DNA of 64,000 nt from Nannizziopsis barbatae (GCA_014964245.1 JACVYH010000001.1:2624001-2688000), one strand, 5' to 3'; shown: positions 11,441-25,300, counted from the first letter of the stretch. The notes: generated by a model not told the origin, from the letters alone. Program-made: numbers and translations.

Positions 11441-13291
11441 TTATCACATTCTCTTCTAATTACTTAAGATAATTATGCTAGAAATTCTAAAAGCTCTGTT
11501 AGAATTAACTTCTTTATGATTATAAGATCTCATAAGCCTGCTAATGCTTAACAGAGCATTTTATATATAGAATTTTTCTTTTTCTCATATTCATGTTTCT
11601 GAGAATATCTCAGTATCTAATTTCTAGGCTTTCTTAATATTATAGCAAATTAAACTACTTTCAGATTATTTCTAACTATACTTAAGTTTAAAATTATAAT
11701 AAAATCTAATAATACATACAGCTACTACTGTTAAAGTTTGGATAAATTAACATTTTCATAAAGTAATTTTATTAATTATAAGAATTAAGAGAACTTTAAA
11801 GTTTATTAAAATGTACATGTTTTTTATATATACTTTGAAACTAAAGCTACTAATAAAAATATTTTATAAATTAATTATCTTAATTATGCATTTATATTTC
11901 TTTTCATTTAATGTAATTATCAGTAAAAGCTAAACTTATAAGAAGTATATAAAAGAAAAAATTTTAATTTTTCTTTTTTTTATAATCTTTTCTTCTTTCT
12001 TAATTTATTATGATTTTATTTCAGCTTAGATAACATTTCTTTATGCTTTTTAAATATGATTTACTAACAGAAATTAATGAAGACTTTATTAATATCTGCT
12101 TTTTAATATGCTGATATTTTATAAAAAAAAATATTATTTTATTATTACAATAGCTGTAAAATTCTTGATTTTAGCATAGCATAATTTTCTTTAAGATTTA
12201 CTTTATTACTAATAATCATCAGTAACACATGTGAATTATTTTTTAATCTGATAATTTATTTTTACAGCTTTACTATTTCTTTAAAAGATATCATACTTGT
12301 AATTAAGAAAATAAGAAGAAACTTTTCATCTTGTTTTATGTAAAGTTTTCTATTAGCTTATATTATCAGATGCTAGTAAAATTAAAGATAATATAAGAGA
12401 AATTATATCTTAATACAGCTAAAAATAGCAGATTAGAAATAATTTAAGATTAAAAATCTAAAAATAAATAACTTTTTCTAAATAAAATTTACTGCATTAT
12501 TCAGTTCTAATAGTATTCAGATTACTTGTTAAAAAAACAGTATTAGTTATGATATATTATATGTTATGAAAATTATTAATAATTAACATTTCTAGAATGT
12601 GTTATTTTTCCTATGATTAAATATCAGCTTTACAGATTCATGTAATAATAAGAACTTAGATAAAATATATTCTTACATTAAATTTAATGCTTTTATAATA
12701 TATTTCTTTAATAGTAGAGTTATAATTCTGATTTCATGCTTTATTCAGAAGCTTTACTAGAGAAAAAAATTAGTAATAATAAGAAAAAAATAAAAAAATG
12801 TATATAAAATATTGAATATTTATCTAGTCTTATTAATTAAACAGCTCTTTTTAACACTTCCTATCTAATTATTAATCTCAAGTAATAATTCTGAAAATAA
12901 CTATAATATCAGCACTTATTATAATAATCTGATATTATCTGCTAGATGTTTTAGCACTTATTAGCTAAAATCATATTTTTAAGATTTTAAATGCTGTAAA
13001 TTATAAAAATCATAATAATAAGAAAGCATATGCAAAAGCATAATTATTATAACTGTAGAATTACATGTGAAATCATGCTAAATAAATTTATGAGAATTTA
13101 ATATAAATTAATAATTACAGTAATTATAGAGTATTAATTATCATTAATTATGTATATGTTATTCTATAAAATTTCTTCAGAACTTAATTATTAATTATAA
13201 TAACATATTCTTATAATAAGTTATAAGTAAAACATAATGCACATGTGAAATTTAATATTATAAGCTTATATTTAATTATATGAATTATATA
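11441..13291. other. RIP-decayed AT-rich DNA, no gene seen
   Basis: AT-rich with several long A/T runs and no frame or repeat I can support. It ends at the TA target of the mariner-type MITE at 13292. Confidence 0.5.
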
Positions 13292-13441
13292 CAGAATATG
13301 CAGCATATAAAATGTTATTTTTTAATTATTAATAAGTTAATACTTAATATTAAACTTTTAATAAGAAACAGCAGTAAGGAAAGATATCAGCTATCTGACT
13401 TAAGTATTAAAAAAAAAATCTTTTATATACTGCATATTCTA
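13292..13441 (+). mobile_element. Mariner-type MITE, 150 bp, copy A
   Basis: Terminal inverted repeats CAGAATATGCAGCATATAAA (left) and, at the right end, the complement of TAGAATATGCAGTATATAAA, flanked by TA on both sides (13290-13291 and 13442-13443). A TA target duplication is diagnostic of the Tc1/mariner superfamily. The centre is a short palindrome around GATATCAGCTATCT. Copy B at 32530-32679 has exactly the same length. The left-right mismatches are C/T and G/A, the RIP types. There is no coding capacity. Confidence 0.8.
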
Positions 13442-13566
13442 TAATCATGAATTTTACATTTGCAGTTTACTTTATCTCATATCTTATTAGTTATAAAAAA
13501 GATAATATCTTAGCACTGAAATTCCTCATTTTACTTATTTTATCAGATCTAAAATAGCCTCTTATT

Positions 13567-13602
13567 AGAAAGAATGTTTTCTTTTAATATAATTAGCAAT
13601 TT
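13567..13602 (-). repeat. R1 dispersed repeat, partial copy
   Basis: The minus strand reads AAATTGCTAATTATATTAAA then AGAAAACATTCTTTC, matching the first 35 bp of the family. Confidence 0.45.
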
Positions 13603-14042
13603 CATATATTTTTCTGCAATTTATCTAATAATTATTAAATAATGATTCTTCAGCTGGCAGTTTGATGTTAATATCTTTTAAAATTTTTAAATTTTTAAAA
13701 GTTAGATGAAAAAAATGTGAATGTGTAGTTAATTTTGCATAATAAATTTTAATGCTAAGAATTATTATCTTTTTTACATGTGACTGATTAAAGATTATAA
13801 TTTTAATACTGCTGCAGATTTAAAATGCATTTACAGAACTAATGAATTTACTTTAAGCTAATTAATATTTGCATTAAAATCAGATTTAAATTTCTTATTA
13901 GCATGTAGTTAGTTAACTAGTAGTTAGTTAATTAGTTATTTTTATTTATAACTTATAATAAAGATTTTTCAGTACTAGATTACTTTACGATCCTGTAGCT
14001 ATCATATAACTACTTGCTACTCTGCTTCTATTTATTTATTGG

Positions 14043-16930
14043 TTTTTTAAAGTAATATTTTAATAAATATTATGTAAAATTATCTGATATAATATCTTAC
14101 TATTATAATATTTTATTTTTAAATAAATGCATTATTATTTTTTAATAGAAAAGAAGAATTAGTTAGTAACTAAGTAATAATTAAAGTATCTAGAAATGAT
14201 TAAAATTAATATAAATGAGATTACATTTAATTCTTTTCTGTCTCAAGATCTTAATTTTAAGAATCTTAATTATCTAAAGATAATTTTTTACAAATACAGT
14301 TGTTATTATTTTAATGTTAATAATCATGTTTTTATTATTATATTATAAAAGAATCTTGAGAAAGTATTAAAGAATGCTGAAGCATTATTAATAATATTAC
14401 TGTTTAATAATTTAGCTCAGTTCTCATGATTAAGCTTTAGTGCTGGCCAGCTGCAAGCTTTGCATGAATATTACTGTATGCAGACAGAAGCAGTAATGCT
14501 TTTTTTTATGAACTGCTAATAAATAATTAATCTTTATAAAAATAATAAGTCATATTTTTAATAAATTACTATATGCTAATTTAAAAATAAATATAGATAA
14601 CTAGCTGAGATCTTCTCTAATAAAAAAATATGCTAATTAGAAAAAACTAATAAATGAAGATATATATCAGAAAATCTGATAATATGAGCATGAAGATAAT
14701 GAAAAATTTTAAGAATAATAATTTATGTATTTATCATGCAGTAATCAGAATTATCTGAATTAGTTAGATAATAGGAAAAATTATTACCTGTAGCAAGCTT
14801 TTAACTGCTTATTACTTATTTTTAAGTTCTAGCTATATGAAATGAGAATCAGCATGCTTCATTATATGATTATTTCTAATTATATTAAAGTTTATCTAGT
14901 AGTTGTAATTTCATTTCAGATTTTATAGCTAATCACCTGAACAGGAGATTCTTAGTTATCTTAATATTATTAGAATCTACTAATTTTTATTAGTTTTTTC
15001 AGATTATTATGTGATGAAAAAAATTAAATTAGAAATTATTAACTTACTGCAGCTTCTAGTATTGGAAAAATTTTAAGAAAATGCTAGAAAGATTAGCAGA
15101 CTTATTACAAGTAATTAAATATTTTTAGAATTTACTAAAACAGAGCATAAGATTATATGAAATGAAATGCAAAAGATTAATAATCTAATCTCTTTTTTAT
15201 TTACATTTTTTAAAGATTTTAAGTATTTAGAAATCTGTATGCATGTTATAAAACAGTTTCTTAATCTGATAATTAGCTTAGTATTAAACATTATGATACA
15301 CATGTTTATCATAACTTTGAATTTTATTATGAATAATAATATAATTTAAATCTTCAAGTCTGTATTTTAATATGAGTAATTAACTGATATGAACTGTTTT
15401 AATAAAAGATATAAATAAATATAACTATATACTATGCAGTATTATTATCTGATATTTCTAAATATAAAAAATGATAATAATTTTCTAATAAATTCTATCA
15501 GAATAATAATAGATGAATATATAATCTGAAAGATGATAAAACTAGCTCAGCAGCTAAAATTTAATTCTGATAAAATTAACAGTCTGATTAACTTTTCTTC
15601 AGATTATCAGATTGCATAAGCAGTTCTTCTTAAAGTTAGAAAGCTAGACTGCTTTTTTTATAATTTCTAATAGTTTAATAAACTTGCTAGATATATTACT
15701 AACTGTTTTGCAGCTATAATTTTCTTAGAGCTTGTTAAGCTTCTAGATTTTTTAGCAAATAATATTATAAAATTTAAATCTTGATATAAAATGTTATAAA
15801 TGTGAATTTATAAGTAAAATGCTTTATTACTTTTTATGAATTATTTACATAAGAATGTTAAGATAGCAGAAATTATTATAATATTTTATGTTTGTTAAAG
15901 TATTTATTTTATTTTCTTTATAAGATTTTCTAAGAATACTGCTATGAATGTATTATTCTTATTAATATTTATTAATTCTAATTCTTCAGATAAATTTAAT
16001 TCATTTCTAAAAAATTATAAAGTAACTACTGAGCACTCATATAGAATTAATGAAGAAAGTATTAGTATGATAAACATTAACTAAGTCAGAGTAGAATTAT
16101 TAGATTTTTTTCTAACTTAATCTAATTTTAAATATTTAGTATTAGTAAATAAGCTAGAAGAGCAGACATATGCTTCTGATTAAGATATATTAGAAAATGA
16201 TTTAGCAGAAAACTGCTGATTACATGATGAAATCTGAAATTTAAGAAAGCAGAACTGATTTAATACTCATTTTCTAACTGAAAATTTATTTAATATATTT
16301 TTTAATGATGATTCTTAAATAAGAGATATTAGAATAATATAATTGAAAAATACACAGCATATTCAGAATATCTCTCATAAATAACAGACTGAGTCTGTTA
16401 TTATTAAATTTTGCAGACTTAAAAAAGATAGATGAAAAATATTAGATTACTTAACTATTAATTCTTCAGATGAAGCATAAATTACAGAAGTTTAGTAAAT
16501 TACATAAAAATATTATTAAAAAAATTTATTTCTTTATTCTAGTAAAAAGAAAATAGATTTCTTTTTTTTTTATGATTATTAATTATGCAATGTGAATGCT
16601 GTATCATGTTATCATATGATAAGAAATAATAATAAAAATATAATATACATATTACATGATAGTAAATGAAAATAGCTTGGTAAAGAGCAGAAAATCATGT
16701 GTGATAAAAAAGAATATAAATTACTGATAAATATAAAAACTTCATATAAACTAATATTATAACAAGAATAGAAATATAAAAAGTCAGTTCAGTAGTTCTA
16801 CTTAAAATACTATATAATAATATAAATCTCTAAATAATATCTGAAATGTTCTAAACTAAATATAATAATAAAGTATTTAAAATGAAAGAAAGCTGTAAAT
16901 ATGAAAGATATCTTACTAGAAATTCTGTTT
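14043..16930 (+). pseudogene. RIP-killed DUF3723-family gene
   Basis: A long plus-strand gene relic of about 900 codons. One frame runs from about 14043 to 15119; after a single frameshift near 15120, in an AT-run, the next frame continues to about 16900. From 14178 to 14516 only two stops occur in 113 codons, against about ten expected by chance. At 14439-14520 it reads SAGQLQALHEYYCMQTEA and then two consecutive stops before IINLY. As I recall it, the DUF3723 family has LHGRHRVQAG followed by WWTVDLY here, so every difference is a RIP-type change (G to E, R to C, V to M, A to T, W to stop, D to N). Further on, VC*SIYFIFF (15890-15919) fits the family's FFVRRSVYFAFF-like segment, and LHDEI*NLRKQN lies near 16220. 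DUF3723 proteins have no known biochemical function; the genes are common cargo of Starship giant transposons. Start and end are approximate. The family call rests on memory, not a search. Confidence 0.72.
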
Positions 16931-16962
16931 CATAATAAAAATCTTATGTGATTTTTAATAGC

Positions 16963-17054
16963 AAAAAAATCATCTTATAAGATGATAATTTCTGTAATTA
17001 TAAAATTCTCATGAGATAATTTCTCTTATAAGATGATTTTCATGCTGATTTTTT
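16963..17054. repeat. Short inverted repeat just after the pseudogene
   Basis: AAAATCATCTTATAAG near 16966-16981 is matched by its exact complement CTTATAAGATGATTTT at 17025-17040, with A-rich and T-rich runs outside the arms and an AT-rich loop. It could be a small MITE or a chance palindrome; I see no target duplication. Confidence 0.5.
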
Positions 17055-17499
17055 TAAGAAATTTTTAAATTATAACTAAAAATAAACATGTTAATAAAGC
17101 TTTATAATATGACTTAAGCTTTTATATAAAATTTGCATATTAAATACTATGTTTTTTTTTAAATGATATGTGATTAAGAAGTAAAGAATAATAACTCTAG
17201 ATTTCATTTCTAATAATTAAAAATTTAATAATTAAAAAGTTACTAATTTAATAATATGTTATATTAATGATTTTTCTTCATAAACATAATCTAATAAATT
17301 TACATATAAATTATATGAGAATTAAAAAATAACATTTTTCTGAGAATTATGTTTTCATGAAAAGCATTTATCAGAAATGAGTGTTTGCTAAATTAATATT
17401 ATGCTTAATTTAAAAATTTAATATATACTAAATTAAGATTAGCATGATTAAATAAAATTCTAAGCTTAATCAGAAAGATTTGTGTTAAAGAATAAAGAT

Positions 17500-17606
17500 A
17501 ATAAATCAGATAATTAGTTAAAATATTAAAATAAAAGATACATGTATAAGATGAGCTGATATGAGTCTGATTATCTAAAAATATACATGTATTATTATAA
17601 AAAAAA
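17500..17606 (+). repeat. R3 dispersed repeat, copy
   Basis: Contains AAAATAAAAGATACATGTAT, AAGATGAGCTGATATGAGTC, TGATTATCTAAAAATATACA and TGTATTATTATAAA in the order seen at 25968 and 33882. The minisatellite begins within 30 bp of its end. Confidence 0.6.
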
Positions 17607-17633
17607 ACTGTATCTTTAGTCTAATTCTAACTT

Positions 17634-18600
17634 CTAATACAATCTCATTCTGCTACTCTTTTCAGAATCTGATATCTGTTTCAAATTATAACTCTTATTT
17701 TAAGCTTATCACTCTTCCCAGAACTGCATGCCTGTTTCAAATTATAATTCTCATTTTAAGCTTGCTATTCTTCTCAGAACTGCATGTCTGTTTCAGACTG
17801 TAATTCTCATTCTAAGCTTGCTACTTTCTTCAGAATTACATGTCTGTTCCAGACTGCAACTTTTATTCTAGCTTGTCATTTTCTCTAGAACTACATGCTT
17901 GTTTCAGATCATAACTCTCATTCTAGCCTGCTATTTTCTCCAGAACTACATGTCTATTTCAGACTGCAACTCTCATTCTAGCCTGCTACTCTCTTCAGAA
18001 TCACATGCTTGTTTCAAATTATAACTCTCACTCTAAGTCTGTCATTCTTCTCAGAACTACATGCTTGTTTCAGACTGCAATTCTCATTCTAAGCTTGTTA
18101 CTCTTTCCAGAACTACATGCCTGTTTCAGACTGTAATTCTCATTTTAGCTTATCACTCTCTCCAGAACTGCATGCCTGTTTCAGACTGCAACTCTCATTC
18201 TAGCCTGCTACTCTCTCCAGAACTACATGCTTGTTTTAAATCATAACTCTCATTCTAAATCTGCTACTCTCTCCAGAACAGGCATGATTATTCTTTTCAG
18301 AACTGCATGCTTGTTTCAGATCATAATTCTCATTCTAAGCTTGTTATTCTTTCTAGAATCACATGCTTGTTTTAGATTGCAACTCTCATTCTAAGCTTAT
18401 CATTTTCTTCAGAATTACATACTTGTTTTAGATTGCAATTCTCATTCTAGCCTGTCACTCTCCCTAGAATTACATGCTTGTTTTAGACTGTAATTCTCAT
18501 TCTAAGCCTGCTACTCTTCTCAGAATTACATATCTATTTCAGATTATAATTCTTATTTTAAGCTTATCATTTTTTTCAGAATAAATATGATTATTTTTTT
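17634..18600 (+). repeat. Minisatellite, 55-56-bp unit, about 16 full copies
   Basis: Successive units begin with GAACTRCATG or GAATYACATG at 17665, 17721, 17777, 17833, 17888, 17943, 17998, 18054, 18110, 18165, 18220 and 18276, then, after a 24-bp truncated unit, at 18300, 18356, 18412, 18467, 18523 and 18579. The unit reads roughly GAACTGCATGCTTGTTTCAG then ACTGYAAYTCTCATTCTAAG then CTTGCTACTCTCTCCA. A second 24-bp truncation, with the same ATGATTATT sequence, closes the array. The strand is pyrimidine-rich, and C content is clearly higher than in the flanks, so RIP has been light. The 61-codon frame at 18061-18246 is just this repeat translated, so it is not a gene. Confidence 0.9.
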
Positions 18601-21600
18601 TAAAATAATATAAAACTAAAATAAATTCTTAGTATATAGAATCATGAATAAGATTTAAATTAACAAGCAGTAAAATTCATGAGTAATTTTATAACTCTGT
18701 TTATTTTTAATACTATATTTATAAAATCTTTTTTTTTCACAAATTTAAAATATAATGTATTTATTTTAATTATGAAACTTTTTTATGCATGATATTTAGC
18801 ATTAAAAAATTACTCTTAGCATAATTTTATAATAAAGCTAAGAATTAAACTTCATATAAAGTATTTAATAAAATTTTATTAGAAGATTAAAATCTTGTTT
18901 TTAAATTCAGTTACTAAGTTAGTTAACTAATAATAATAAGATCTTACTTGTTAGAATACAGCCCTGCTAGAGACTCAAGCACTAGTAAAATGCTAAACTA
19001 GTAAGAGTTGAACTAGTAAGAATTAAAGTTACATGAGGCTGACTAGCTACTAATTTTTAATTACTATTATTTATTTTAAAGAAAATGAGAATTTCACTGC
19101 TATCAGCTTAAATTTATAAAATGATTATTTTTCTTTTTAACTACTTATCTTATATTAAACTGCAATTCTGATTATCAAGCAAGTTTTTATTTCTTTTATT
19201 ATAAGAGAATCTAATTCTTATTATGCATCTTGCTAGATGTTTAAGAAATGATTAGTAATTATTTTATTAAAAATAAGAAAACTTGTTAAGCTTTATAATA
19301 TAAAACTGTACTTACTAATTACTCATGAGCATGATATTTATAAATATAATTTAATTAAATGTAATTTAAATTCTGAGTAGTCTTCTTCAGTGCATGATAT
19401 GATAGAACTTGTTTTCATGTTATTTTAAGTAAAATATCTAACTTATATAAATTATAAATAAGAAAATATCTAAATGTTCAGTAATTAATTTATATTATAA
19501 CTAAGTTCAAGCACTTGAATAAATAACTACTAGCTGTTATACAGCATGAACATGAGGCTGCTGCACATTAAAAGTAGAAAGCTTAGAAAACTTATTAGCT
19601 AAAGCTGATTATGCCAGATTTACCAGATTTTATAATTTCTAAATTCTCTGAGAAGAAAAAATTAGCATAACAGAAAAAGTAAAAATTCTGTTAGAATTAA
19701 AATCCAGCAAATAAAAATGTCATATTTCTTGAATGTAGTCATTTCTTTAAAGTTTTATATCTTATAAAAATTACAAGTAATGAAATGAGATTTTAAATTA
19801 TAAAAGTTTAAATTAGATTATTATATTTAATATATTCTGAATGTGTGTGCTTTTCTTACTATTTATTATAAAAAGCAGACTGTAATCTAATAACTGATTT
19901 TACTTTAAATTTATTATATTAACTAAAATTAAATTTCTTTATATTAGTTTTAAAACTTCTAGTTAAGCAAGAACTATGTTATGCATATAGAAAATAGTTT
20001 ATAAATACTTAATATATATCATTTTAGTATCTCTTAAATAAATAAACTTTAATAGTAATTTCTGAAAAGCACTATCTATTACTTTATTACTGAGATAATT
20101 AAACAGATTATTAAATTATCATAAACTTATTATTACTATAATTTTCATGATACTAAAACAGAATTAAAGAAAAGAAATTCTAGTTATTTTCTAATATATA
20201 TGTGTTAAAATCTTAAGAAGAAAATATATTTTATAATTTAAGTTAAATAACACATGAAACTTATTTACATGTATATTATTTGAAAAATTTATTATATTAA
20301 GATAAATTAGTTAAATGTAGCAAGCTATAAACTGAAATTACAGTTATTTTTTTTACCTAATGTTATATGCTATCTGTATTTTCTTTTCTCTTCAGAGCTA
20401 TTATTTTATTATCATGATTAGAATCAGAATTTATTATGCATTAAGTAATAAAAATATTCTTGTTTTAATGAAGATAAAAAGTCTGAGCACTAATTTCAGA
20501 GCTTTATTTACTAGATTTACTGTATATATTAAACTAATATGATTTTATAGCATGATAGATGAAAGCATTAATAATAAGTAATAAGTATATAATAAAGTTT
20601 TCTGAAAAATTAAAAAAATGCTATTAAATAATTAGCTAAAAATCTAAATCTGAAATTAGTGCATGACTTATTATCTAATGCTATAAGTAATTCTGCATAG
20701 AAAGTACTGCTATAACTGAATTTTTAGTCTGATGCAAGTCTTGAATAAGATTATCATTACTTAAGTTATAAATATAAGTATTTAATATAAGTGTGAAAAC
20801 ACATTTCTAATTAAACTTTTCACACATAAAGCATTACATGCTTAAATTATGTGAGTATTATATTTATATTCTATTTATTATCTGCTAACAAGATCTGATC
20901 TAGTTAGATATAACTAATCTTTTATTTATAATAAAAATTATAAATTATTATTATATACTTAGATGAATATATAAAGTATAGCTGAAAGAAATTCATTATT
21001 AAATGAAGATAGCAGAATATAATTAAAAGCATGAATCTGAGAAAGATAAATTAAAAATAAGAAGAAAAGATAAATGAAAATAAGCAGGCTATGCTTCTTA
21101 AAATGCAGCTAAAGATCTAATCTGCCATTTCAAGTATATAAAAAAAATGATATCTTTTATACTAAGCTCATGCAATAGCACATTCTAAGAATAAAAAGTA
21201 AATTTAAATAAGCTTAAGTCATGCTAAATGTGTTAATCATTAAATATAATAAATTTTAACTAATTTTCTACTAAATAAATATATACATGAGATCTGCAAG
21301 AAAATCTACTGTATATTAATGCTTATTATATTAGCTAAGTAGTATAATTTATCAGATAAAAAAACTAAATTCATGATAATTATAAGAAACATTACAGCTA
21401 TTGAAAATATTTTAATAGCTATATTATTTATACTTTCTAGTAATAGCATTGAATATTAGTAATGAATTCTTAATTAGCAGTTATATTAGACTTAGACATC
21501 TGATTTAATAATATGATTAAAAGTAACATTTACTTAGCTGAGCTGCAAATGAGAATAAGTACATGATTTCTAAAATCTTATTTTAGAATCTAAATAAACT

Positions 21601-21899
21601 GATTAAGGTAGTTTTCAGTAAAGAATAAAAATTATAAGTTCAGAAGTTTTAATTTAGCCTGCATTTCTGATATTTAAGTTTAAGTTTTACATTACATCTT
21701 ATTTCTTGCTTACTTAATTAATTCTTATTTGTTATTTTATTTATTAAAAGTTAAAACTAACATTAAGCTAATCTGAAAAGTATTTTAGTAATTACTTCTT
21801 ACTTTCATCTTCTTCTTAACTAATCAGCTTATGAAGTTTCTTAATTTTAAGAATTAAAATTATAATATATATTCATTAAATTATTATGAACTATAGCAA
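18601..21899. other. RIP-decayed DNA with one less-mutated patch
   Basis: No gene is supported. At 18950-19045 a patch starting TGTTAGAATACAGCCCTGCT keeps CCC and repeated CTAGTAA motifs. That start resembles an LTR end, but there is no paired copy or target duplication. A 60-codon open frame at 20360-20542 (+), containing LMKIKSLSTNFRALFTRFTV, is protein-like but isolated and could be chance. Confidence 0.45.
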
Positions 21900-22350
21900 G
21901 CATTTTAATAATTTCAGTTATTAATTTTACTCATGTCTTAAGAGTTATAGCATTCTATTCTTTATTTTTAGCATTTCTTTATATGATATTAGAAATGATA
22001 GATAAAATTAAATTAAAGTAGACTCATTTAGTAAGAGTAACATTTCTATACTGCAATTAGCATTCTGTTGAAACTTTTATAATTAAGAAATACTTACTTC
22101 AAGATTACTTTATTAACTCTTTCAATTAGCAATAATATTTAGTTTTTAATCTTTTTTATTCTTATAAGAATTTCTAAATTTAGTAAGATAGATAAAAGCA
22201 TTTCTTATAATATATCATCTAGCTTTAAGTAACTGAAAAAATCTCTGTTTTCAAGAAAGAAGATTGGAATTTAGGGAGTTACTGGTAAGTAGTATTTCAG
22301 ATTTGCATGAACAGATTATTAAGATGCATTTTAAGCAGAATTGTTATTTT
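21900..22350 (+). pseudogene. RIP-degraded coding relic, unrecognised family
   Basis: One frame spans about 150 codons with scattered stops. Its last 38 codons (22237-22350) are uninterrupted and protein-like: CFQERRLEFRELLVSSISDL followed by HEQIIKMHFKQNCYF. Upstream in frame are DSFSKSNISILQLAFC and EFLNLVR. The 3' part lies in a patch with more G (TTAGGGAG, GGTAAG) than its surroundings. The overall stop density is only slightly below random, so the evidence is mainly the last exon-like stretch. I cannot name a family. Confidence 0.3.
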
Positions 22351-25300
22351 TAAGTTTGTTAAATTATCTGAATCTTGTTTGCTTAATAGAATTATTAATA
22401 AATAAAATATTCTCTAAAAGCTTATTTCAGATTATGTTAATCATGATTATCAGAAAACAGATAATTCATGTATTTTACTTATAAAAAAAGATATGAATGA
22501 GATGTTATAATTATTAAATATCTCTAATTTTATTAATTTATAAATAGCTTGTGGTATTAAATGTTTTTCTAGCAATGAAAATGAATTGCATTCTTACTTC
22601 TAATTTTTTTTACTGCATGATCAGATGATGCATGGCAGTATAGCTAATTGCTATTTTATTTATTAAAATTTTCAGTATTTTTTAATTCATGCATTTCCTC
22701 TCATATTTTACTATAATCTAACTTTACTTTTTTTTTATTAGTAATTATTAATAACATGATAAAATTATAATGAAATATGCTTCATGTATGTTATACATAG
22801 TAATTAAACTTCTAATTACTAATTATATGATAAATATTAGTTTATATTTATAACTAAATAATAGTATTATTATCTGAAGCATCTTCAGCTTTTTAATTCT
22901 TATAAATAATTTTTTTTAATTAAGTACTCATATATTTTAGTTAATGCAGAGAATTTAAAAGCTTCATAACTAAACTAGCATCATATCATGATAATCTTCT
23001 TACTGCTTTAAATAAAGAGAAAGTAAAGAATGTAATATTTTATAATAATCTCACTCAGGAAAAAGAAAAGAAAATTAAACATGAACTTAAAATAATTACA
23101 ATGCAAATTAAAAATCAAATTCTGTAAAGCATATTTAATCATATTAATGCAGCTTCAGAAGATCTTGAATAATAAAGCAATGTAATCTTGATAAAATCTA
23201 TATAATTAAATTTATTTTAAGAATTTATTCCATCTTCATGCTAGCATGATGTGATTATTACTTAATAAAATATAATTATTAATTAATGCAAAAAATATAT
23301 TAGAAAGCTTAAAATAGTATTATTACAAGTTTCTTAAAATATAAGATAAGAAATCTCAGAAATTTCTTCTGCTGCAGATGAGAAAAGAGATGAAAAATAA
23401 TCTTTTATTAATTCTGAAAACTTTTATTCTTAAAATATACTTGTAGTTATAGGCTCTTACAGTATTTAGCTGCATTATTATTATAATTATTATTATTATA
23501 ATTCTTATAATTATTACTATTACATTAAACTTATTTTTTAATTAAAATTAAAATATAATTTTTTAAATTCATTACAATAATAGTCTGCTGCTTGCATTTT
23601 TTAGTTTATTTATTTTTCTTACTGTTACTGCTATTACTGCTGTTGCTATCATTGCTATTACTTTTTACTATTACTACATTAAACTCATTTCTCAATGAAA
23701 AGCAGAATCTTATATTTAGCTATGAGAATTAATTAGTAATAGTCTACATTCTCTAATTCTTATTATTTAAAAACTTATAATATCATAATAAGATTAGTTT
23801 ATGTAGAATTAAAAGATTATTATAATAATTTCAGTATGAGATTAAAATCAGATTACAGTAGAATTTCTAGATATAAGATAATAAAAAACTTATTAAGTAA
23901 GCATTAAAACTAAACTGCAACTAGACTTTTCTTAATAAAGCTAATAAATATAAAAAGTTATATATCTGTTACTAATCTTATGCTTTTTTAAAATTTTTTC
24001 ATTTTATTATTTTTTCTAATTATAATCTAGTTATATAATGATAAGATCTTTACTTAAATATGTTTAATTATTAAAGTAATATGAAAAAGACTTCTTTATA
24101 CTAAATAAATTATAAGAATATTAAAGCTATTAATATTAATTAAAAATATTAAATAATTAATTATGTATATCAGCAGCAGCAAATATATCTTTATAATATT
24201 TAAAACACTAACAGCAGCTAAAATTAGTAAATAAGCTTTAAAATAAGTGTAATCAGCTTCAAGCTATTTTTCAAGCATTTAAGAATTCTGAAATAAATAT
24301 AAATACTTGCTTAATTAAGAGTTTAATACTCATGTAATTATAAGAGATTATCTTCACATTAAAAAAGTAAAGCATATTAAGATTATTAAGCTAAATTAAA
24401 TGTTATAGCATGAATTATTATAAAAACAAGCTATCCAGATTACTCTTAAAGTATTATTATATGAAAAAAATCAGATAATCACATTAGCACTTAATAATAA
24501 TCTGAAGCATGTTTAAGAAAATCATGAAGTAAATTATAAAGATAATAAAAAATAAAAAATAAAACATGAAAATCATAAGAAAAGAAAATATAAAAATTAA
24601 TTTTCATCTTAAATCTTTATAAATAATATAATAATTCTCATTTAATGATTATAAAGTATTAATAATACTAAATTATTTAATATTAATAACTGATATTATT
24701 AATACATATCAGTTACATGCAAAAAAGATATTGCTATTTATCAAGAACTGATATTTTTTTTACATTTAATTAATTTAGTAAGGCTATAGCTGCTAGAATC
24801 ACATAATTTCTCTTATATCTAAATTACTAGAGCAAGATTAGATAATCATAATTCACACATGTGCTATCATATACAGGCTGTAAATCTTGTTAATTCTTAA
24901 ATTAATAAGATATTCTATTTTTTAAAAATCTGATTCTGAAATATCTGATAAAAGTAAAAAGTCATCTGAACTAATAATAATATAAAAATAATTATTAGTA
25001 TTTCTGAAATTATATTATAGTTAAATAAGATTGTAAAAACTTCTTAATTTAATTTAAGTATCTCACATGAGCTGCATATGTATGCTATCATGTGATTTAA
25101 CATTTATTACTAGTTAAAATCTAAAACAAGTATCTTATTATCAGTTATTAAATGAAAATAAGATTATCAAGATATAATATAAGAAAGACTATAACATAAT
25201 CTATAATTAATAAAATAATAACTATTTTATGAGAAAAGCATATAAATATAATGATAATTAATTAGCATGTTATATGCTTAATAAGCACTTGCTTGTATTC

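Noticed and set aside
15115..15312. 65-codon minus-strand open frame as a gene
   Set aside because: It is the opposite-strand shadow of the DUF3723 pseudogene, whose plus-strand frame is open there.
18061..18246. 61-codon open frame as a gene
   Set aside because: It is a translation of the 55-56-bp minisatellite units.
18950..19045. Copia-type LTR starting TGTTAGAATACAGCC
   Set aside because: No second LTR, target duplication, primer-binding site or CA end could be found.
22266..22285. TTAGGG as a telomeric repeat
   Set aside because: A single hexamer (in GAATTTAGGGAG), not in tandem.
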